Of a stretch of DNA of 5,184 bases, positions 1-4,859 are shown in pieces. Numbering within the stretch: position 1 is the stretch's first letter; each line of letters begins with the position of its first letter. Made by a program: the position numbers and the translations under genes. The notes beneath the pieces are model-generated. The model did not search any database. It worked only from the letters and a program-made list of their open reading frames with translations, and was not told the origin of the DNA. This stretch comes from an uncultured Oscillospiraceae bacterium (GTDB lineage Bacteria; Bacillota; Clostridia; Oscillospirales; Acutalibacteraceae): assembly GCA_900541905.1 (NCBI GenBank), contig UQLQ01000048.1, forward strand, positions 1-5,184, in the 5' to 3' direction.

Positions 1-585
1 GACAAAAGCATCTGCACCTGCCGCTCCCGCCGCAAAAACAGAAGAAGAACCCGCACCGCAGGCAACTGCCACTTTTTTCACCTCTGTTTTTCCCACAGTG
101 AACTTCAGCCCCCCGCACTCCAGCTGTGTTTTTACGTATGCGGCAAATTCAGACGGTTTCATTGCTGTCTCCAGCTGACCAATCAATGAAGCCGCTAAGC
201 CCGAATGCTCGTATTCCTCCAACATGGAAATTTGTTTCAGCTGCAAGCGTTCCGCCAAACAGGCATTGACTCCGCCGCAGGCCAAATCATAATTGGTATG
301 CGCCGCAATGGCGCATAAGCCGTTTTGTACCAATAAATACGGCACATCTGTTGGAGACAGTCGCTTTAACGGCTGAAAAATCACAGGATGATGGCTGATA
401 ATCAGTTCTGCGTTTTGTGACACCGCCTCTGAAATGACCTCGGGGGTAATATCCATTGAAACCATGACAGAAGTCACGGGACAATGTTTTCCCCCTACCA
501 AAAGTCCTACATTGTCAAATCCCATAGCAGTGTGAAACGGTGCAAATGTGTCAATATAGTTGTAAATATCTCCTACCGTAACCAT
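1..585 (-). CDS. Nif3-like dinuclear metal center protein (YbgI/YqfO family), C-terminus beyond the window
   Basis: Only the first 195 residues are in the window; the frame is open to base 1. Family motifs are clear: GFDNVGLLVG at residues 22-31, SHHP at 64-67, HTNYD at 96-100 and GGVN at 104-107. By analogy with E. coli YbgI, H65, H66 and D100 should be metal ligands; the remaining His and Glu ligands lie in the missing C-terminus. Residue 23 is Phe where the family usually has Trp. No PII/CutA-like insert is seen between the HTNYD region and the next domain, so this resembles the short (about 250 residue) form, not B. subtilis YqfO. The ATG at 585 follows AAGGAGG by 5 bases. The gene starts 10 bases after the trmK stop codon, and its binding site overlaps that stop, implying co-transcription and perhaps coupled translation. 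The true reaction of the family is unsettled; database names such as 'GTP cyclohydrolase I type 2' are weakly founded. Confidence 0.93.
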   Translation of the reverse strand, partial: MVTVGDIYNYIDTFAPFHTAMGFDNVGLLVGGKHCPVTSVMVSMDITPEVISEAVSQNAELIISHHPVIFQPLKRLSPTDVPYLLVQNGLCAIAAHTNYDLACGGVNACLAERLQLKQISMLEEYEHSGLAASLIGQLETAMKPSEFAAYVKTQLECGGLKFTVGKTEVKKVAVACGAGSSSVFAAGAAGADAFV

Positions 586-595
586 GTGCTCCTCC

Positions 596-1306
596 TTACT
601 CTGCCTGTGACAGTACTTGTTGTAATTGCTCCAAAATCTGTTCTGTTTCGTTTGCCAGCGCTTCCTGTTTTCCGCTCTGTCTTAATCCGTTGATGCGTTT
701 TTGCAAACGGCTGCATTGCTGCTGAATGTAAGCTTTATTTTCGTCCGAATCCGCTTTTAAAATGCCTATGTATGGAAACACCTGACTTGTTTGTACATGT
801 TCGGGGTCATATTCCGCCTGCATAACCGTATAGATATGGTCTCCGTCCTGCACCGCCTGCTCCTGTTTGACGGCAAAACCATGCTCAGACAAATAGGTGC
901 GCAGTTCCGGTGCGGAAGTCATGGGTTGTAAAATCAAATGTTTTTCTGCATCTTTCAGCCAAGGCGCTTTTTCAATGATGTCTGCAATCAATTCACCGCC
1001 CATGCCCGCAATGACAATATCGTCCGCTTCGTTCGGAAAAATCAATTCCAGTCCGTCGGACAGCCTGGCGTCTACCTGTTTTCCCACATTGTAGCGTCTG
1101 ATATTAAATGCCGCTTTTTGCAAAGGCCCCATATTGATATCGGAAGCAATTGCTTTTTTGATGACCTCTTTTTTCACCAGCCAAATGGGCAAATACGCAT
1201 GGTCGGTTCCAATATCCGCAAGCACATGATTTTCACGCACCATAGAGGCACATGTCTGCAAACGGCGGTCCAGCTGAAATAATTTCTTTTTATTTAAAAA
1301 TAACAC
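596..1306 (-). CDS. trmK: tRNA (adenine(22)-N1)-methyltransferase TrmK
   Basis: This is a class I SAM-dependent methyltransferase that, in characterised homologues, makes m1A at position 22 of tRNA in the cytoplasm. With a GTG start at 1306 the protein is 236 residues, close to B. subtilis TrmK. Visible landmarks are RRLQT at residues 14-18, the SAM-binding ADIGTDHAYLP at 30-40, SDGLELI near 83-89, the family signature IAGMGGELI at 99-107 and LILQPM at 124-129. The last 50 or so residues are rich in Gln, Glu and Leu and fit the C-terminal coiled coil of the family. The frame stays open up to an ATG at 1390, but that extension would translate through a strong hairpin (1344-1379) and has no family similarity. 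An ATG at 1336 has no ribosome binding site, whereas the GTG has AAAGGA 9 bases upstream. The gene overlaps the Nif3 ribosome binding site at its stop, so the two form an operon. Confidence 0.93.
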   Translation of the reverse strand: MLFLNKKKLFQLDRRLQTCASMVRENHVLADIGTDHAYLPIWLVKKEVIKKAIASDINMGPLQKAAFNIRRYNVGKQVDARLSDGLELIFPNEADDIVIAGMGGELIADIIEKAPWLKDAEKHLILQPMTSAPELRTYLSEHGFAVKQEQAVQDGDHIYTVMQAEYDPEHVQTSQVFPYIGILKADSDENKAYIQQQCSRLQKRINGLRQSGKQEALANETEQILEQLQQVLSQAE

Positions 1307-1315
1307 AAGGCACCG

Positions 1316-1321
1316 TCCTTT
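1316..1321 (-). promoter_or_regulatory. Ribosome binding site deciding the GTG start of trmK
   Basis: AAAGGA reads on the minus strand 9 bases before the GTG at 1306-1304. It supports this start over the two in-frame ATG codons further upstream (1390 and 1336), neither of which has a comparable site. Confidence 0.6.
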
Positions 1322-1343
1322 GTCATTATTTTTCATAGATTCA

Positions 1344-1379
1344 AATAACCGCCCGACAAAACCTTGACGGGCGGTTATT
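1344..1379 (-). terminator. GC-rich hairpin between the DUF1858 gene and trmK, probable terminator or attenuator
   Basis: Perfect 12-base arms, AATAACCGCCCG and CGGGCGGTTATT, enclose a 12-base loop. The hairpin begins 19 bases after the DUF1858 stop codon and ends about 37 bases before the trmK start. On the minus strand the GC core is followed by TTATTTG, a modest U-rich tail, so it can act as an intrinsic terminator, but with a weaker tract than the other terminators here. I see no good promoter between it and trmK, so partial read-through from the DUF1858 promoter is possible. Confidence 0.7.
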
Positions 1380-1398
1380 GACGCTGTCATGAAATGAC

Positions 1399-1602
1399 TT
1401 ATTTATCTGCCAGATGTTTGTTGATTTTTTCAATCAATTCATTGACATCCACGCCGTGCACCATGCAGGCTTCTTCCAAAGATTCACCGCGAGCGGATGG
1501 GCAGCCCAAACAATGCATTCCCATTTCCAAAAAGTAAGGTGCGGTATCTCTGTCCATATCTAGAATATCACCGATTAAGGTGTCTTTTGTAACTGTAGCC
1601 AT
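1399..1602 (-). CDS. DUF1858 domain protein (hybrid-cluster-protein-associated redox disulfide domain)
   Basis: This 67-residue protein consists almost entirely of one DUF1858 domain (the TIGR03980-type redox disulfide domain). It shows the usual TLIGDIL start (residues 8-14), a hydrophobic FLEMGMHCLGCPSA core with C31 and C34 as the CxxC pair, then SLEEACMVHGVDVNELIEKIN. A third cysteine, C46, lies in the EEAC segment. Members of the family are common in anaerobes and are presumed to do thiol-disulfide or metal-linked redox chemistry, but no reaction is established. There is no signal peptide, so it should be cytoplasmic. The ATG at 1602 follows AGGAGG by 8 bases, and a near-consensus promoter lies just upstream. 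A hairpin after the stop separates it from trmK. Confidence 0.92.
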   Translation of the reverse strand: MATVTKDTLIGDILDMDRDTAPYFLEMGMHCLGCPSARGESLEEACMVHGVDVNELIEKINKHLADK

Positions 1603-1634
1603 TTTGACTTCCTCCTATAAAATTGTGTTATTTT

Positions 1635-1663
1635 ATTATAATACCCACAGAAAACGATTGCAA
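1635..1663 (-). promoter_or_regulatory. Sigma-A-type promoter for the DUF1858 gene
   Basis: On the minus strand a TTGCAA -35 box (1663-1658) and a perfect TATAAT -10 box (1640-1635) are separated by 17 bases. The -10 box lies about 30 bases before the start codon. It probably serves the DUF1858 gene and, by read-through, trmK and the Nif3 gene. Confidence 0.8.
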
Positions 1664-1830
1664 TACATTTTCCGCTTTTTTCGCTGCGGCAAATGGTTTT
1701 CCAACATTTTCACGGGTGATTATACGGTAATGTGTCTTTTCCTGATACAACCAATCAAACAGCAAGCGCTTCATATGGAACATACTGCATATTCCATAGC
1801 ACATATGAAATCAAATGCACATTGATTTTA
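1664..1830. other. Gene-free stretch between the SEC-C gene and the DUF1858 promoter
   Basis: I see no credible coding region on either strand; open frames here lack family similarity and good binding sites. The stretch contains a weak hairpin 2 bases after the SEC-C gene stop (AAATCAA at 1808-1814 and TTGATTT at 1822-1828), which has no U-tract, and a longer inverted repeat listed separately. No convincing terminator for the SEC-C gene was found. Confidence 0.5.
1770..1809. repeat. 40-base compound inverted repeat
   Basis: Outer arms TTCATATG (1770-1777) and CATATGAA (1802-1809) are exact reverse complements. An overlapping inner pair, TATGGAA (1774-1780) and TTCCATA (1792-1798), is also exact. 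The two pairings compete for the same left arm. It lies about 105 bases upstream of the DUF1858 -35 box and has no U-tract on either side, so it fits a protein-binding site or RNA structure better than a terminator. Its function is unknown. Confidence 0.45.
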
Positions 1831-2961
1831 TTAAGCGCCGCAGCATTTTTTATATTTTTTTCCGCTGCCGCAAGGACAAGGGTCGTTTCTTCCCACCTTC
1901 AGCGTAGGATGTTCCAAATGTGCCTCTGCTTCCAGCTGCGCTGTATACTCCAGCGGAGTATATCCGCGGTTTACCCACATACGTGTGTAATTGGTTACTT
2001 TCATCAGCAGCTCTGAAATTTGGCGTAATTGCTTTTGTGTTTTAATTGCAAATCCAAATCCCTCAAAAATGTGAATGTGGTCTTGAAAACTGCCGTTTAG
2101 CTGTACCGCAAACATGATGTCATCCAAAAACTCTTTGATTTTCTCTTCATTTTTGGTATACGTTTTGCGTACATAATCGGCCAATTTTTCCAACTGAGGT
2201 GTCATTTCGTAAAAATGCGGATCTTCATAACGGAGCAGCTCTTCTTTTTCCGGCATGTAATACGTTTTTTCTCTTTGTTCTTTCAAAAGCGCGTCTACAT
2301 TGCCATGTTCAAACATAAATCCGTTTACAATATGTCCGTTTTTGATTGCTGCTGCATCACTGCGGCAGGCAAAGGTATTCATAACCTCAACAATTTGTTT
2401 TGCGGTAACAATCTCGCTGTAATGTTCTTTATATAATTCAGATACTTTCTCAGGTGTGATTGCGCCGTACAAATTGGAACATGCAATACAGTATCTCCAA
2501 ATTTTTTGGAACTCATCACGTTCTTTACGATATTTCGCGGTATTGATTTTGCGGAATACCTCTTTGATAATCAACGGCATTGCATAAGCAATCTGTTTCT
2601 TTTCTTCCACCAAATAAAAGTAACCGTTTTTTGCAAAATATTGATACAAATCGTGCTCTATGGTGCAGTTGGATAAGTCTTCATCCGCAGCAATGCGCAG
2701 CATCAATTGAAACTCCTGTTCCGTTGCATAGTTCATGACGCGTTTCATTTCTTCAGGATTTGCAATGATTTGCTCCAATTCCGCAACTAACTCTGCTTTT
2801 TTGAGTTTGCTGCGATTTTTCACATCATAATTGGCCGCAAGCTCTTGCAAATTGGCAACTTTGGTTGCATTTAACAAAGCACCCAGCGTATCTGTAAAAT
2901 GTGCTTTAATCAAATACTTTTTTGCATATGCATCGTGGTCGAAATTCGGATTTACTGCCAT
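1831..2961 (-). CDS. SEC-C motif protein with SAP/Rho-N-like N-terminus, function unknown
   Basis: The 376-residue protein ends in a textbook SEC-C motif, GRNDPCPCGSGKKYKKCC (357-374). C362, C364, C373 and C374 are the presumed zinc ligands. In SecA the same motif binds zinc and helps bind SecB or ribosomes, but it also caps many unrelated proteins, so it does not imply secretion. Near the N-terminus, residues about 30-66 (LLNATKVANLQELAANYDV, then KLKKAELVAELEQII) resemble the small helical Rho-N/SAP nucleic-acid-binding fold; this is a pattern judgement only. The middle (70-350) is predicted helical and I recognise no catalytic motif; it includes four cysteines or so, with CIAC at about 158-161. 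There is no signal peptide or membrane segment. The ATG at 2961 follows GGGGGAAG at normal spacing. The gene is monocistronic here and divergent from the recombinase gene. Confidence 0.88.
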   Translation of the reverse strand: MAVNPNFDHDAYAKKYLIKAHFTDTLGALLNATKVANLQELAANYDVKNRSKLKKAELVAELEQIIANPEEMKRVMNYATEQEFQLMLRIAADEDLSNCTIEHDLYQYFAKNGYFYLVEEKKQIAYAMPLIIKEVFRKINTAKYRKERDEFQKIWRYCIACSNLYGAITPEKVSELYKEHYSEIVTAKQIVEVMNTFACRSDAAAIKNGHIVNGFMFEHGNVDALLKEQREKTYYMPEKEELLRYEDPHFYEMTPQLEKLADYVRKTYTKNEEKIKEFLDDIMFAVQLNGSFQDHIHIFEGFGFAIKTQKQLRQISELLMKVTNYTRMWVNRGYTPLEYTAQLEAEAHLEHPTLKVGRNDPCPCGSGKKYKKCCGA

Positions 2962-2994
2962 ATAACTTCCCCCAAACTATATGTAACATTATGT

Positions 2995-3026
2995 ATTATA
3001 TTATCAAAAAAGTAGGAATGAAGCAA
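2995..3026 (-). promoter_or_regulatory. Probable promoter of the SEC-C gene
   Basis: The minus strand reads GATAATATAATAC about 35 bases before the start codon, offering several overlapping -10 boxes including an exact TATAAT (3000-2995). TTGCTT at 3026-3021 could be the -35 box, 17 bases from the TAATAT alternative. The exact pairing of boxes is uncertain. Confidence 0.5.
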
Positions 3027-3043
3027 TAGAAAATCCACAATAA

Positions 3044-3072
3044 TTGTAGTTGAGACAAAAATATGCTAAAAT
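3044..3072 (+). promoter_or_regulatory. Possible distal promoter toward the recombinase gene
   Basis: TTGTAG (3044-3049) and TAAAAT (3067-3072) are 17 bases apart, and TGC directly before the -10 box makes it an extended -10. The -10 box overlaps the left arm of an inverted repeat (3068-3093), so it could be regulated. Confidence 0.45.
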
Positions 3073-3093
3073 AATCGCAATCGAGATTATTTT
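3068..3093. repeat. 9-bp inverted repeat overlapping a -10 box, operator candidate
   Basis: AAAATAATC (3068-3076) and GATTATTTT (3085-3093) are exact reverse complements around an 8-base centre. The arms are AT-rich with no G+C core and no U-tract beyond the final TTTT, so a terminator is unlikely; overlap with the TAAAAT box suggests a regulator site. Confidence 0.45.
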
Positions 3094-3148
3094 GGCGCGA
3101 GTGTTTTTGCTGTAAGCGTCGCAATAGAAATCATTTGCACAAGCGTTT
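3075..3148 (+). repeat. Imperfect direct repeat before the recombinase promoter
   Basis: Copy 1 (3075-3106) and copy 2 (3119-3148) begin TCGCAATCGAGATTATTT and TCGCAATAGAAATCATTT, 15 of 18 identical. After a 2-base indel they continue GCGCGAGTGTTT and GCACAAGCGTTT, 9 of 12 identical. Five of the six differences are transitions (A/G or C/T). Copy 2 ends 4 bases before the -10 box of the recombinase promoter. It may be a paired binding site or an old duplication. Confidence 0.5.
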
Positions 3149-3149
3149 A

Positions 3150-3158
3150 TGGTATACT
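3150..3158 (+). promoter_or_regulatory. Extended -10 promoter of the recombinase gene
   Basis: TGGTATACT is an extended -10 element (TGn plus TATACT at 3153-3158), 60 bases before the start codon. No good -35 hexamer lies 16-18 bases upstream, which is usual for extended -10 promoters; that position is occupied by the second direct-repeat copy. Confidence 0.55.
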
Positions 3159-3201
3159 AAAACACAATATTTGAGTTTTTCTTTGCAAAATGCAACAAAT
3201 C

Positions 3202-3209
3202 AAAGGAGG
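3202..3209 (+). promoter_or_regulatory. Ribosome binding site deciding the TTG start of the recombinase
   Basis: AAAGGAGG is a full match to the anti-Shine-Dalgarno sequence and ends 8 bases before the TTG at 3218. An ATG at 3213 is only 3 bases away and meets TGA after one more codon (ATG GAT TGA), so it cannot start the recombinase. Confidence 0.8.
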
Positions 3210-3217
3210 CATATGGA

Positions 3218-4201
3218 TTGAAGCAAGATTGTTTCTCATTGGCACCGCCTATCATCAAAGAGTTTTTGGGATATATGGGTACTGTAAAAGGGAAGTCTCC
3301 CTTAACGGTGGAAGAATACTTTATGGATTTGCGTACCTTTTTCCGTTATATGAAACAGCACCGCAATCAGGTACCGCAGGATATGCCGTTTGACGAAATT
3401 TCCATTGATGATATTGATTTGGAATTTATCAAAACCATTACATTGACCGATGTATACGAATACATGAATTTTGTAAGCACCCAACGAAAGAATAAGGCGA
3501 CAACACGTTCCAGAAAAGTATCCAGCCTGCGTACTTATTTTCAGTATTTGACCAATAAGGTAAATAAACTGGAGCACAATCCCATTACAGAACTGGAGAC
3601 GCCGAAAACAAAAAAATCACTTCCCAAATATTTGACACTGGAGCAAAGCATGGATTTGTTACATGCAGTGGAAGGTCCATATCAAAGCCGTGATTATTGC
3701 ATCATTACGCTGTTTTTAAACTGCGGCATGCGCTTGTCCGAATTGGTCAACATCAATTTACATGATATCAATCATAAGGAACATGTGATGCGCATTACGG
3801 GAAAAGGAAACAAAGAGCGTTTGGTTTATTTAAACGACGCCTGCATGGACGCAATTAAAACATATTTAAAAGACCGACCTGCAGACGGTCTCATTGACCG
3901 TGAAGCATTGTTTATCAGCCGCGAGAGAAAACGAATCAGTCCCAAAACAGTGCAGGCCATGGTCAATAAATATCTGGAGAAAATCGGGCTTGGCGGCCCC
4001 GGCTATTCCGTGCATAAGCTGCGTCATACCGCTGCAACGTTAATGTATCAGTATGGAGAAGTGGATATTCGCGTATTGAAAGATATTTTGGGGCATGAAA
4101 ATTTAGGAACGACCGAAATTTATACACACATCTCAGATGAGCAAATGAAAAAAGCCTCAAATTCCAATCCTCTGTCAAATGTGAAATCAAAAAAAGCATA
4201 A
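3218..4201 (+). CDS. XerC-like tyrosine recombinase
   Basis: The 327-residue protein has a SAM-like core-binding N-terminal domain (about 9-118; KGKSPLTVEEYFMDLRTFFRYM helix region) and a complete catalytic domain (about 135-315). The tyrosine-recombinase residues are all present: R172 in CGMRLSEL, K196 in TGKGNKER, H266 and R269 in VHKLRH, H293 in LGHENLG, and the nucleophile Y302 in EIYTH. Spacing matches E. coli XerD closely. It is about 30 residues longer than E. coli XerC/XerD, because of an acidic insert around 52-75 (DEISIDDIDLEF) in the N-terminal domain. XerC/D-type enzymes resolve chromosome dimers at dif; others integrate mobile DNA. No phage, integron or transposon genes lie nearby, which favours a resident Xer-type role, but no dif-like site is visible. 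The start is TTG, chosen from the ribosome binding site. An intrinsic terminator follows directly. Confidence 0.92.
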   Translation: MKQDCFSLAPPIIKEFLGYMGTVKGKSPLTVEEYFMDLRTFFRYMKQHRNQVPQDMPFDEISIDDIDLEFIKTITLTDVYEYMNFVSTQRKNKATTRSRKVSSLRTYFQYLTNKVNKLEHNPITELETPKTKKSLPKYLTLEQSMDLLHAVEGPYQSRDYCIITLFLNCGMRLSELVNINLHDINHKEHVMRITGKGNKERLVYLNDACMDAIKTYLKDRPADGLIDREALFISRERKRISPKTVQAMVNKYLEKIGLGGPGYSVHKLRHTAATLMYQYGEVDIRVLKDILGHENLGTTEIYTHISDEQMKKASNSNPLSNVKSKKA

Positions 4202-4213
4202 AACACAGTAAAG

Positions 4214-4250
4214 GCAAGCGGTATATTAATATATCGCTTGCTTTTCTTTT
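4214..4250 (+). terminator. Intrinsic terminator of the recombinase gene
   Basis: GCAAGCGGTATAT pairs with ATATATCGCTTGC (4229-4241) around a 2-base centre, with one G-U wobble on the plus-strand RNA, and TTTTCTTTT follows (4242-4250). The wobble becomes a C-A mismatch on the other strand, which supports plus-strand use. It lies 12 bases after the stop codon. Confidence 0.9.
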
Positions 4251-4276
4251 GGAATAGATACAACCCCTTTTAGAAT
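4249..4276 (+). promoter_or_regulatory. Promoter candidate for the DUF454 gene
   Basis: TTGGAA (4249-4254) and TAGAAT (4271-4276) are 16 bases apart and end about 32 bases before the start codon. The -35 box begins within the U-tract of the preceding terminator, so the gene is likely transcribed separately from the recombinase. Confidence 0.5.
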
Positions 4277-4308
4277 ATGCTTCATAGGATACTGCAAAAG
4301 GAGTCTTG

Positions 4309-4731
4309 ATGATGAAATATATCTATTTGACTTTAGCTTTCCTCTGTTTGATATGCGGTTCAATAGGCATTGTAATCCCCGGATTGCCCACCACACCTTT
4401 GCTTTTGGCAGCTTCATTTTTCTTTGCCAAAGGTTCTGACCGATTCCACCGTTGGTTTTTGGGAACAAAACTGTACCATAAACATTTGGCATCTTTTGTA
4501 CAACACAAAACAATGAAACTGCGCACCAAAGTGTACATTTTGATGTTTTCCACCTGTTCCATGGGACTTTCCATCTACTTGGTCAAGAATTTATATGTTC
4601 GTATTTTTATTGCAGCCATACTTGCCATCCAATATTTCTGCTTCATTTTTATGATTAAAACAACGCCCAAACAAGAAATTCTAAGCGTTTCTCAATTTCA
4701 AAAGAAACAGCGTGAAAAGATAAAAACATGA
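4309..4731 (+). CDS. DUF454 (YbaN-like) inner-membrane protein
   Basis: This 140-residue membrane protein shows the DUF454 signature: GSIGIVIPGLPTTPLLLAA (17-35) followed by FFFAKGSDRFHRWFLG (37-52). A first membrane helix spans about 3-23, the proline-rich segment 24-40 probably makes a second or re-entrant helix, and two more helices lie at about 74-93 and 95-116. The tail from 117 is polar and basic (QFQKKQREKIK), presumably cytoplasmic by the positive-inside rule. The family is widespread and its function unknown. Three starts stack in frame (TTG 4306, ATG 4309, ATG 4312) behind AAAAGGAG (4296-4303). The TTG is too close, and the choice between the two ATGs changes one residue. The gene stands between two terminators and converges on the coiled-coil gene at the right edge. 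Confidence 0.9.
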   Translation: MMKYIYLTLAFLCLICGSIGIVIPGLPTTPLLLAASFFFAKGSDRFHRWFLGTKLYHKHLASFVQHKTMKLRTKVYILMFSTCSMGLSIYLVKNLYVRIFIAAILAIQYFCFIFMIKTTPKQEILSVSQFQKKQREKIKT

Positions 4732-4818
4732 TAAATGTTTATACAGCCTAAAAAGCAGAATTACAAACGAAATATAATGTTACAATACATACTTACGAAA
4801 CATATCCTTGTTTTCAAA
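4732..4818. other. Short convergent intergenic stretch
   Basis: It is AT-rich with no gene seen. No separate plus-strand terminator for the DUF454 gene is evident; the hairpin at 4820-4859 may stop both transcripts but fits the minus strand better. A TATAAT at 4773-4778 has no -35 partner. Confidence 0.4.
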
Positions 4819-4819
4819 T

Positions 4820-4859
4820 GAAAAAAGCCACCTGCCTGTTAAATAAGCAAGCGGCTTTT
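4820..4859 (-). terminator. Intrinsic terminator of the coiled-coil gene, containing its stop codon
   Basis: On the minus-strand RNA, AAAAGCCGCTTGC pairs along its whole length with GCAGGTGGCTTTT using two G-U wobbles, with an 11-base loop, then further U residues (TTTTTTC). On the plus strand these wobbles are A-C mismatches, so it is built for the minus strand, although weak action on the converging DUF454 transcript is possible. The TAA stop of the coiled-coil gene (4860-4858) overlaps the foot of the stem. Confidence 0.82.

Noticed and set aside
287..484. Alternative minus-strand frame within the Nif3 gene
   Set aside because: It lies entirely inside a gene whose frame carries all the family motifs.
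1307..1390. N-terminal extension of TrmK to an ATG at 1390
   Set aside because: The added residues are encoded by a terminator-like hairpin, lack any TrmK similarity, and the ATG codons at 1390 and 1336 have no good ribosome binding site.
1580..2016. Plus-strand open frames across the DUF1858 promoter and the end of the SEC-C gene
   Set aside because: They are antisense shadows with no binding site or family similarity, and their frames cross a promoter and inverted repeats.
3218..4201. The recombinase as part of a prophage, integron or integrative element
   Set aside because: No excisionase, attachment-site repeats, cargo or tRNA gene is visible, and neighbours look like resident genes.
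4226..4574. Minus-strand open frames opposite the DUF454 gene
   Set aside because: They are shadows of a well-supported membrane-protein gene, with no ribosome binding sites or family features.
4773..4778. Exact TATAAT as a promoter on the plus strand
   Set aside because: No -35 box at a workable distance and no plus-strand gene downstream.
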